A model generated the notes under the pieces. The model made no database searches and had not been told where the DNA came from. It was given only the letters and a program-made list of their open reading frames with translations. Below, piece after piece: positions 16,625-22,919 of a stretch of 64,000 bases of DNA (positions within the stretch are counted from its first letter, which is position 1; each line of letters begins with the position of its first letter). The stretch is from assembly GCA_943370175.1 (NCBI GenBank), contig CALRPU020000005.1, forward strand, positions 93,922 to 157,921, written 5' to 3'. A program made the position numbers and the translations under genes. This DNA comes from Ideonella_A intermedia_A (GTDB taxonomy: Bacteria; Pseudomonadota; Gammaproteobacteria; Burkholderiales; Burkholderiaceae_C).

Positions 16625-18025
16625 TCAGCCGCGCCGGGCCAGGCCGTCCAGCAGCTGGGCGTGGACGCCACCAAAGCCGCCATTGCTCATGCACAGCACA
16701 TGGTCGCCCGGGCGCGCCACTGCCAGCACCTTGTCGACCAGCGCCGGGATGGTGTCGCACACCACGGCCTGCGCGCCCATGGGCGCGAGGGCCTGGGCGG
16801 CGTCCCATTGCAGGCCACCGCTGTGGCAGAAGGCCAGGTCGGCTTCCTCCAGCGACCAGGGCAGCTGGGCTTTCATGCTGCCGAGCTTCATCGTGTTGGA
16901 GCGCGGCTCGAACACGGCCAGGATGCGTGCGCGTGTGCCGTCCTTGGCGCTTTGCAGCGCGTCCAGCTTGCGGCGCAGACCGTTCACCGTCGTGCGAATG
17001 GCGCTGGGGTGGTGGGCAAAGTCGTCGTAGACGCGCACGCCGTTCACCTCGCCGCGCAGCTCCAGCCGGCGGCGCACGTTCTCGAACCGGGCCAGTGCCA
17101 GGGCCGCCTCGGCCGGGTCGATGCCCAGGTGCTCGGCCGCGGCGATCGCGGCCAGCGCGTTCAACTGGTTGTGCTCGCCGAGCAGCGCCCACTCGACGCG
17201 CGCGATCTTCAAGCTGCCGCGCAGCACGTCAAAGGCCTGCGGCTCGCCGCGGGCGCGCAATTGGCCCGGCGATTCCTTGCGCGCGCCGAAGCGCAGCACC
17301 TCGCTCCAGCTGCCCAGGTTGAGCACCCGCTGCAGGGCTTCGTCCCGCGCGTTGACGACCAGCCGGCCGCTGGCGGGCACGGTGCGCACCAGGTGGTGGA
17401 ACTGGCGCTCGATGGCGGCCAGGTCGTCGAAGATGTCGGCGTGATCGAACTCGAGGTTGTTCAGCACCGCGGTGCGCGGCCGGTAGTGGACGAACTTGCT
17501 TCGCTTGTCGAAAAAGGCGGTGTCGTATTCGTCGGCTTCGATGACGAAGGGCCTCGGGCCGCTGCCATCGGTGCGGCCCAATCGGGCCGAGGCGTCGAAA
17601 TTCATCGGCACGCCGCCGATCAGGAAGCCCGGCGCATGGCCGCTGGCCTCCAGGATCCAGGCCAGCATGGCCGTCGTGGTGGTCTTGCCGTGGGTGCCGG
17701 CCACCGCCAGCACGTGCCGGCCCGGCAGCACCGCTTCGGCCAACCATTGCGGGCCGCTGGTGTAGGGCAGGCCGGCGTCGAGGATGGCTTCCATCAGCGG
17801 GTTGCCCCGGGTGACGACGTTGCCCACCACGAACACGTCTGGGGCCAGCGCCAGCTGCTCGGCACCGTAGCCGTCGATCAGGTCGATGCCCAGCGCGCGC
17901 AATTGGTCGCTCATGGGCGGGTACACGTTGGCGTCGCAGCCGGTGACGCGGTGACCGGCTTCGCGTGCCAGCGCCGCCACACCGCCCATGAAGGTGCCGC
18001 AGATGCCAAGGATGTGGATGTGCAT
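16625..18025 (-). CDS. mpl: UDP-N-acetylmuramate:L-alanyl-gamma-D-glutamyl-meso-diaminopimelate ligase
   Basis: A 466-residue Mur-ligase-family protein starting HIHILGICGTFMGG (UMP-binding loop), with the ATP P-loop GTHGKTTTTAML and the Mpl-typical YDDFAHHPSAIRTT segment and VFEPRSNTMKLG. Mpl reattaches the recycled tripeptide to UDP-MurNAc and so saves de novo synthesis of wall precursor. The length is normal for Mpl. A -10-like TAGAAT ends 6 nt before the ATG, suggesting a leaderless message. Confidence 0.96.
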   Translation of the reverse strand: MHIHILGICGTFMGGVAALAREAGHRVTGCDANVYPPMSDQLRALGIDLIDGYGAEQLALAPDVFVVGNVVTRGNPLMEAILDAGLPYTSGPQWLAEAVLPGRHVLAVAGTHGKTTTTAMLAWILEASGHAPGFLIGGVPMNFDASARLGRTDGSGPRPFVIEADEYDTAFFDKRSKFVHYRPRTAVLNNLEFDHADIFDDLAAIERQFHHLVRTVPASGRLVVNARDEALQRVLNLGSWSEVLRFGARKESPGQLRARGEPQAFDVLRGSLKIARVEWALLGEHNQLNALAAIAAAEHLGIDPAEAALALARFENVRRRLELRGEVNGVRVYDDFAHHPSAIRTTVNGLRRKLDALQSAKDGTRARILAVFEPRSNTMKLGSMKAQLPWSLEEADLAFCHSGGLQWDAAQALAPMGAQAVVCDTIPALVDKVLAVARPGDHVLCMSNGGFGGVHAQLLDGLARRG

Positions 18026-18037
18026 GGCGGGATTCTA
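18023..18037 (-). promoter_or_regulatory. Putative leaderless -10 box of mpl
   Basis: On the minus strand TAGAAT is followed by cccgcc and then the mpl ATG. Spacing and spacer sequence are identical to lpxC. No -35 box could be assigned. Confidence 0.45.
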
Positions 18038-18121
18038 GGCAAGGGGCGTGCCGGGCCCGACCCCGACGTGGGGGCATTGGGGCTCGGCTATGGTCACCCC
18101 TGAGTCCACGAAGGAGCCCCC

Positions 18122-18598
18122 ATGCAACGACGCCTGTTCCTTGGCAGCGCCGCGTTCGGCCTGCCCGTCCTCCCGTTGAGTGCCCTGGCCCATCATGGCT
18201 GGGGCAGCTTCGACGCGACGCAGCCAATCTACCTGCAAGGCAAGGCCACCCGGGTGACCTGGTCCAACCCGCATGCCGAGCTGGTGCTGACCCTCGATGA
18301 CGGGCTCGGCCTGCCAGCGGACTTGCCGCAACGTGCGTTGCCCCAGCAAAGCGCGGGGCTGGACGGTGCCTCGGTGCTTGCCCGCACGCGCTTGCCGCGG
18401 CGTGCCGACAAGGCCTGGGAGGTGGAGCTGGCCCCGTTGTCGCGCCTGCAGGCCTGGAAGGTGCCGGAAATCAAGGCGGGCGATTCGGTGGCCGTGGTGG
18501 GCTACACCTTTCCGAACGAGCAGGGCAAGGCGGTCTTGCGCGCCGAGTACTTGTTCTCGGGGGGCGGGGTGTACGGGCTGCGGTCGTCGCCGGTGTAA
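18122..18598 (+). CDS. DUF6152 family secreted protein
   Basis: A 158-residue protein with an N-terminal signal peptide of twin-arginine-like character (MQRRLFLGSAAFGLPVLPLS, cleavage near ALAHH). The mature part has the DUF6152 hallmarks: HHGWGSFD at the start, a VTWSNPHAEL segment and a GYTFPN segment near the end. Function is unknown; the family is exported and common in proteobacteria. A Shine-Dalgarno-like aaggag lies 8 nt before the ATG. It is divergent from mpl and followed by a hairpin at 18649. Confidence 0.75.
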   Translation: MQRRLFLGSAAFGLPVLPLSALAHHGWGSFDATQPIYLQGKATRVTWSNPHAELVLTLDDGLGLPADLPQRALPQQSAGLDGASVLARTRLPRRADKAWEVELAPLSRLQAWKVPEIKAGDSVAVVGYTFPNEQGKAVLRAEYLFSGGGVYGLRSSPV

Positions 18599-18648
18599 CC
18601 CCGGCGGTGGCGGGGCACGGCACCACCATGGAGGCCGTGCGACCAGTG

Positions 18649-18669
18649 CGGCCGCCGCAGCGGCCGTTT
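18649..18669 (+). terminator. Hairpin with short T-tract between convergent DUF6152 gene and hemL
   Basis: CGGCCGC (18649-18655), a 4-nt loop and GCGGCCG (18660-18666) form a perfect 7-bp stem followed by TTT. A second 7-bp inverted repeat, GCACGGC/GCCGTGC, lies just upstream. The position suits ending the DUF6152 transcript, but the T-tract is short. Confidence 0.45.
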
Positions 18670-18674
18670 CCGGT

Positions 18675-19970
18675 TCAGGCCAGCGCGGCCCGGGCAGCCG
18701 CCACCGTGGCGGCGATGTCGTCGGCGGTGTGGGCCGCGCTGACGAATCCGGCCTCGTACAAGGCCGGGGCCAGGTACACGCCGCGGTCCAGCATGCCGTG
18801 GAAGAAGCGGTTGAAACGCTCCTTGTCGGTGGCCATGACCGTGGTGTAGTTCTGCGGCAGGCCATCCGCAGCGGCATGCGGAAAGAAGAAGCCGAACATG
18901 CCGCCTTGGCTGTCGCCCACCATGGGCACGCCGGCGTCGCGCGCGGCCCCCATCAAGCCGTCGACCAGGCTGCGGGTGCGCGCGCCCAGGGCCTCGTAGA
19001 AGCCGGGCTTGCGCACCTCGTTCAGCGTGGCCAGCCCACAGGCGGTGGCCACCGGGTTGCCCGACAGCGTGCCGGCCTGGTAGACCGGGCCCAGCGGCGC
19101 CAGTTGTTCCATCACCGCCTTGCTGCCGCCGAAGGCCGCCAGCGGCATGCCGCCACCGATCACCTTGCCGAACACGCTGACGTCGGGCTTGAAGCCCGGC
19201 AGTGCCTCGGCGTACAAGCTCTGGGCACCGCCGAGCGCCACGCGGAAGCCGGTCATCACCTCGTCGAACACCAGCAGCGCGCCGTGGCGCGTGCACAGCT
19301 CGCGCAGCTTGGCCATGAAGGGCAGGCTCGCCCGCACGAAGTTCATGTTGCCCGCGATGGGCTCGATCATCACGCAGGCGATGTCTGCGCCATGCAGCGA
19401 GAAAGCCTCGTCCAGTTGCTGCAGGTTGTTGTATTCAAGGACCAGCGTGTGCTGCACCACCTCGTCGGGCACGCCGGCGCTGGTCGCGTGGCCGAAGGTG
19501 GCCAGGCCGGAGCCCGCCTTCACCAGCAGCGCGTCCGCGTGGCCGTGGTAGCAGCCCTCGAACTTGACGATGCGCTTGCGGCCGGTGGCGCCGCGGGCCA
19601 GGCGCAGCGCGCTCATCGCCGCCTCGGTGCCCGAGCTCACCAGACGAACCTGCTCCATGCTGGGGATCAGTTCAAGGATGGCCTCGGCCAGCTCGACCTC
19701 GCGCTCGGTCGGCGCGCCGAATGACAGGCCTTGCTGCGCGGCGCGGGTCACCGCCTCGATCACGGCCGGGTGGCCGTGGCCCAGGATCATCGGGCCCCAG
19801 GACCCGATGTAGTCGATGTAGCGCTGGCCCTCGGCATCGGTCATGTAGGCGCCGTGCGCGCTGGCGATGAACCGGGGCGTGCCGCCCACGGCGCGGAAGG
19901 CGCGCACCGGCGAATTCACGCCGCCAGGGATCACGCGCCGGGCGCGCTCGAACAGGCTGTCGTTGCTCAT
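18675..19970 (-). CDS. hemL: Glutamate-1-semialdehyde 2,1-aminomutase
   Basis: A 431-residue PLP enzyme of aminotransferase class III. ATG 19970 (MSNDSLFERARRVIPGGVNS) matches the family start better than an upstream in-frame ATG. Motifs include SSGTEAAMSALRLARG, EPIAGNMNF, FDEVMTGFR and VFGKVIGGGMP with the PLP Lys. It makes 5-aminolevulinate from glutamate-1-semialdehyde, the C5 route to heme. The start lies 19 nt from the end of thiD on the same strand. Confidence 0.97.
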   Translation of the reverse strand: MSNDSLFERARRVIPGGVNSPVRAFRAVGGTPRFIASAHGAYMTDAEGQRYIDYIGSWGPMILGHGHPAVIEAVTRAAQQGLSFGAPTEREVELAEAILELIPSMEQVRLVSSGTEAAMSALRLARGATGRKRIVKFEGCYHGHADALLVKAGSGLATFGHATSAGVPDEVVQHTLVLEYNNLQQLDEAFSLHGADIACVMIEPIAGNMNFVRASLPFMAKLRELCTRHGALLVFDEVMTGFRVALGGAQSLYAEALPGFKPDVSVFGKVIGGGMPLAAFGGSKAVMEQLAPLGPVYQAGTLSGNPVATACGLATLNEVRKPGFYEALGARTRSLVDGLMGAARDAGVPMVGDSQGGMFGFFFPHAAADGLPQNYTTVMATDKERFNRFFHGMLDRGVYLAPALYEAGFVSAAHTADDIAATVAAARAALA

Positions 19971-19989
19971 CAATGGTCGTTCGGTGGAT

Positions 19990-20922
19990 TCAATGGATCT
20001 GACGGGGGCCATTCGGCGCACCGCCTTCGGTGGGTTCGGGGGCGCCGCCTTCTTCGTCCTCGCCGGGGGGAAGCGCCCAGAAGAAGCGGTCGGGAATGAC
20101 GTTGCCCATGCCGGGCCGGAAGCCGGCGTCCAGCGCCTGGTCGAGGAAGGTCAGCGCCTCACCGACCGCGGCGTGCAGTTCGGCGCCCGAGGCGAGCAGC
20201 GCGGCGAGCGCCGCCGACAACGTGTCACCGGCGCCGACGAAGCTGACCTCGAAGCGCTCGAATTTTTCGCCGGTGATGGCGCCCTGCGGCGAGGCCAGCA
20301 CGTTGTCCAGGAACTGGTCGGGCAGCGGCACGCTGGTCACCATCACGTACTTGGTGCCGTGCTCGCCCGCCGCCACGGCCAACTCGCGCGGGGACGCCGG
20401 TCGCTCGTTGTCCCAGTCAGGCAGCAGAAAATCAGTCAGGGTCTGGTGGTTGCCCACCAGCACCTCGGCCTGCGGCAGCACCAGCTCGCGGAAGGCGTCG
20501 AGGTAGGCCTGCTGGGCGTCCTCGTCGACCCAGCTCAGGTTGGGCAGGTAGGCCACGAGCGGCACGTCGGGGTAGTCGCTCAACACCTCGGCCACGGCGC
20601 TGACCACCTCGGCCGAGCCCAGGAAGCCGACTTTCCAGCCGGTGATCGTGATGTCTTCGAGGATGCTGCGGGCCTGCTCGACGACCAGTTCGGCGTCGAT
20701 GGCGTGGTGGTCGAAGACCTCGGCGGTGTCGCGGATGACGATGGAAGTGACCACGGGCAGCGCGTGGGCGCCCATGGCCGAGACGGTGACCACGTCGCCC
20801 GCCACGCCGCCGGCGCCGCTCGGGTCGCTGGCGTTGAAGCTGAGCACGCAGGCGGGGGGCGGGGCTTCCTGGGTGGCGTCGTCGCCCGGGTCGGTGTCGG
20901 GGGTGGGGCGTTCAGGGCTCAT
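19990..20922 (-). CDS. thiD: Hydroxymethylpyrimidine/phosphomethylpyrimidine kinase-like protein (atypical ThiD)
   Basis: A 310-residue ribokinase-fold kinase. The C-terminal SFVGAGDTLSAAL holds the anion hole and catalytic Asp. The N-terminal region (LSFNASDPSGAGGVAGD, VSAMGAHALPVVTSIVIRDT) aligns with ThiD. However, the segment that in standard ThiD contains a substrate-contacting Gln (VITALTAQNT) reads IVIRDT here, and the N-terminus and C-terminus are extended by acidic and Pro-rich tails. Standard ThiD phosphorylates HMP and HMP-P for thiamine. Altered substrate residues leave room for another substrate. It is co-directional with hemL; no thiamine riboswitch is visible upstream. Confidence 0.75.
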   Translation of the reverse strand: MSPERPTPDTDPGDDATQEAPPPACVLSFNASDPSGAGGVAGDVVTVSAMGAHALPVVTSIVIRDTAEVFDHHAIDAELVVEQARSILEDITITGWKVGFLGSAEVVSAVAEVLSDYPDVPLVAYLPNLSWVDEDAQQAYLDAFRELVLPQAEVLVGNHQTLTDFLLPDWDNERPASPRELAVAAGEHGTKYVMVTSVPLPDQFLDNVLASPQGAITGEKFERFEVSFVGAGDTLSAALAALLASGAELHAAVGEALTFLDQALDAGFRPGMGNVIPDRFFWALPPGEDEEGGAPEPTEGGAPNGPRQIH

Positions 20923-20936
20923 GTCGGCGGCGTCCA

Positions 20937-20954
20937 GTGAATCAGGTGAATCAC
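20937..20954. repeat. Tandem 9-bp direct repeat upstream of thiD
   Basis: GTGAATCAG is followed directly by GTGAATCAC, 15 nt upstream of the thiD start codon. It could be a regulatory site or chance. No family assignment is possible. Confidence 0.3.
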
Positions 20955-21052
20955 GAAATGTCGGCCGGCGCCGGGTTGCCAGGCGCGGCCAGGGGTCGTT
21001 GAGCACTGTTGCGCATCTCTCGGTGCGTGTCCGGGCGGGCCCGGGCGCATCG

Positions 21053-21074
21053 CTACAATCCAAACCCATTGTAG
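21053..21074. promoter_or_regulatory. Perfect inverted repeat CTACAAT-N8-ATTGTAG containing -10-like hexamers on both strands
   Basis: A 7-bp perfect inverted repeat with an 8-nt spacer lies between divergent thiD and rubredoxin. TACAAT at 21054-21059 is a plausible -10 for the rubredoxin/pil genes. By symmetry the same hexamer reads towards thiD on the other strand. It may be an operator covering two promoters. No -35 box is evident on either side. Confidence 0.45.
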
Positions 21075-21093
21075 TGACGCGAAGAACGCCATC

Positions 21094-21267
21094 GTGAGCA
21101 ACGCCCGAACCTGGATGTGTCTGATCTGCGGCTGGATTTACGACGAGGCCGCCGGCGATCCCGACCACGGAATCGCCCCCGGCACCGCCTGGGCCGACGT
21201 GCCGATGAACTGGACTTGTCCGGAATGCGGCGCCCGCAAGGAAGACTTCGAGATGGTTGAAATCTGA
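21094..21267 (+). CDS. Rubredoxin
   Basis: A 57-residue protein from GTG 21094. It has the two rubredoxin metal knuckles, CLICG and CPECG, and the middle signature GWIYDEAAGDP and GTAWADVPMNWTCP. It binds one iron in a Cys4 site and carries single electrons in the cytoplasm, for example to alkane hydroxylases or oxygen-detoxifying enzymes. It lies 49 nt before pilG in the same direction. Rubredoxin next to the pil chemosensory genes occurs in other betaproteobacteria, without a known functional link. Confidence 0.95.
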   Translation: MSNARTWMCLICGWIYDEAAGDPDHGIAPGTAWADVPMNWTCPECGARKEDFEMVEI

Positions 21268-21316
21268 GGCGTGTGACCGCGCAGCGGCCGCCCGCCCCCT
21301 GACCGGAGACGAACGC

Positions 21317-21763
21317 GTGAACCCGACTGCCGTACCGCCGGATTCCCTTGCTGCCCAGGCCCAGGCCCCGGGTCCGGCCGTTCGCGTGCTGGTCATTGAC
21401 GACAGCAACACCATTCGCCGAAGCGCGGAAATTTTTCTGAAGCAGGGCGGCCACGAGGTGCTGCTGGCCGAAGACGGTTTCGACGCGCTGGCCAAGGTCG
21501 TCGACCACCAGCCCGACCTGATCTTCTGCGACATCCTGATGCCACGCCTGGACGGCTACCAGACCTGCGCCATCATCAAGCGCAATGCGCTCTTCGCGCA
21601 CTTGCCGGTCATCATGCTGTCGTCCAAAGACGGTTTGTTCGACAAGGCGCGGGGCCGGATGGTGGGCTCGGAGGCCTACCTGACCAAGCCCTTCACCAAA
21701 GAGCAGCTGCTCCAGGCCGTCGACCTGCACCGCCCTGGCGGCGCGCTGGCGAATGTGGCCTGA
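21317..21763 (+). CDS. pilG: Type IV pilus response regulator PilG
   Basis: A 148-residue single-domain response regulator. GTG 21317 is chosen because ggagac lies 6 nt upstream and the receiver domain begins 20 residues later; longer readings would overlap rubredoxin. VLVIDDSNTIRR holds the acidic pocket, phospho-acceptor Asp72 is in FCDILMPRLDGY, and LTKPF carries the conserved Lys. PilG relays phosphoryl groups from ChpA to control pilus extension and twitching. It is the first gene of the pilGHIJ-chpA cluster. Confidence 0.92.
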   Translation: MNPTAVPPDSLAAQAQAPGPAVRVLVIDDSNTIRRSAEIFLKQGGHEVLLAEDGFDALAKVVDHQPDLIFCDILMPRLDGYQTCAIIKRNALFAHLPVIMLSSKDGLFDKARGRMVGSEAYLTKPFTKEQLLQAVDLHRPGGALANVA

Positions 21764-21805
21764 CCGCGCCCGGCGCGCGCTTCCCCACCGCCCACCGGAG
21801 CCCCG

Positions 21806-22171
21806 ATGACCATCCAGAAGATCTTGCTGGTCGATGACTCGAAGACCGACCTGCACCAGCTCAGCACCCTGCTGGGCCAGCGCGGCTACGTGGTCAGCAC
21901 GGCGGAAAGCGGCGACGAAGCCCTGGCCCGCTTGAGCACGGACCGACCCGACCTGATCCTGATGGACGTGGTGATGCCGGGCCAGAACGGGTTCCAGCTG
22001 ACGCGCGCCATCACCCGCGACCCGCGCTACGCCGGCCTGCCCGTGATCATGTGCACCAGCAAGGGCCAGGAGACCGACAAGGTCTGGGGCCTGCGGCAGG
22101 GCGCGCGCGACTACATCGTCAAGCCGGTCAATGCCGACGAGCTGATCGCCAAGATCCGCGCCTGCGACTGA
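21806..22171 (+). CDS. pilH: Type IV pilus response regulator PilH
   Basis: A 121-residue receiver-only protein. KILLVDDSKTDL gives the acidic pocket, Asp54 in LILMDVVMPGQNGFQL is the phosphorylation site, and YIVKPV has the conserved Lys. In the Pil-Chp system PilH acts as a competing receiver, favouring retraction or acting as a phosphate sink. An accggag sequence upstream of ATG 21806 may serve as ribosome binding site. Gap to pilG is 42 nt. Confidence 0.92.
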   Translation: MTIQKILLVDDSKTDLHQLSTLLGQRGYVVSTAESGDEALARLSTDRPDLILMDVVMPGQNGFQLTRAITRDPRYAGLPVIMCTSKGQETDKVWGLRQGARDYIVKPVNADELIAKIRACD

Positions 22172-22220
22172 CCGTCGTTCGCTCCCCGACGCGCTCCCGA
22201 CCCACCCCCACGCGAGCACC

Positions 22221-22778
22221 ATGGCCAACGCCGACGCCCTGCGCGAGCTTCAAGCCCGGCTGGCCACCCAGCTGCAGGCCGCCCGCACCCAGGCGCGCGG
22301 GCGGGCCTGGCTGGCCGTCGAGTGCGCAGACGCCGGGTTCTTGCTGCCACTGGCGGAGGCCGGTGAAATCAGCGCCTACCGCGGCAGCGTCGACGTGCCC
22401 CACACGCGGCCCTGGTTCCTGGGCGTGTCCAACCTGCGCGGGCAATTGCACGCGGTGGTCGACCTCGGGTCGTTCATCGGCGTCGGCGCGGCGGGCGGTG
22501 CGGCGCCGGCGTCGGCGCCCCCAGCAGGCTGGTTGGTCGCGCTGAATCCGCGCCTCGACGCGCAGTGCGCCCTGCGCGTGGACCGCTTGATCGGCCTGCG
22601 GCGCGAGGACCAGCTCCAGGCGGTGGCCGGGGCGGCTGGCGAAGCGCCCCCGGCACGACCCGCGTTTGCTGGCGCCACCTATCTGGACAACGACCCACCG
22701 CAGCGCGCCTGGCAGGAGGTCCGCCTCGCGGCGCTGGCGGAGCACCCGAGCTTTCTCGACATCGCCGCCGCCCGTTGA
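22221..22778 (+). CDS. pilI: CheW-like coupling protein PilI
   Basis: A 185-residue protein with a single CheW domain (about 25-165). FLGVSNLRGQLHAVVDLGSF is the typical CheW core, followed by ALRVDRLIGLRR. It couples the receptor PilJ to the kinase ChpA. A Pro/Ala-rich insertion around residues 90-105 lengthens one loop. The 141-nt gap to pilJ holds no recognised signal. Confidence 0.88.
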   Translation: MANADALRELQARLATQLQAARTQARGRAWLAVECADAGFLLPLAEAGEISAYRGSVDVPHTRPWFLGVSNLRGQLHAVVDLGSFIGVGAAGGAAPASAPPAGWLVALNPRLDAQCALRVDRLIGLRREDQLQAVAGAAGEAPPARPAFAGATYLDNDPPQRAWQEVRLAALAEHPSFLDIAAAR

Positions 22779-22919
22779 CGCCGTGCCGTCGCGCCACCGC
22801 CCTCACCACCGCGCCCACCGCTCCGCCGGCCACTACCTTCACTTACGTTTGCCGCCTCAGGTTCCACACCGCCGCACCCGATATTCCGCACGCAGGGAGC
22901 CCGCATTGCAGAACCTCAC

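Noticed and set aside
20923..21093. Thiamine (TPP) riboswitch upstream of thiD
   Set aside because: None of the conserved TPP-binding core sequences could be found in the leader.
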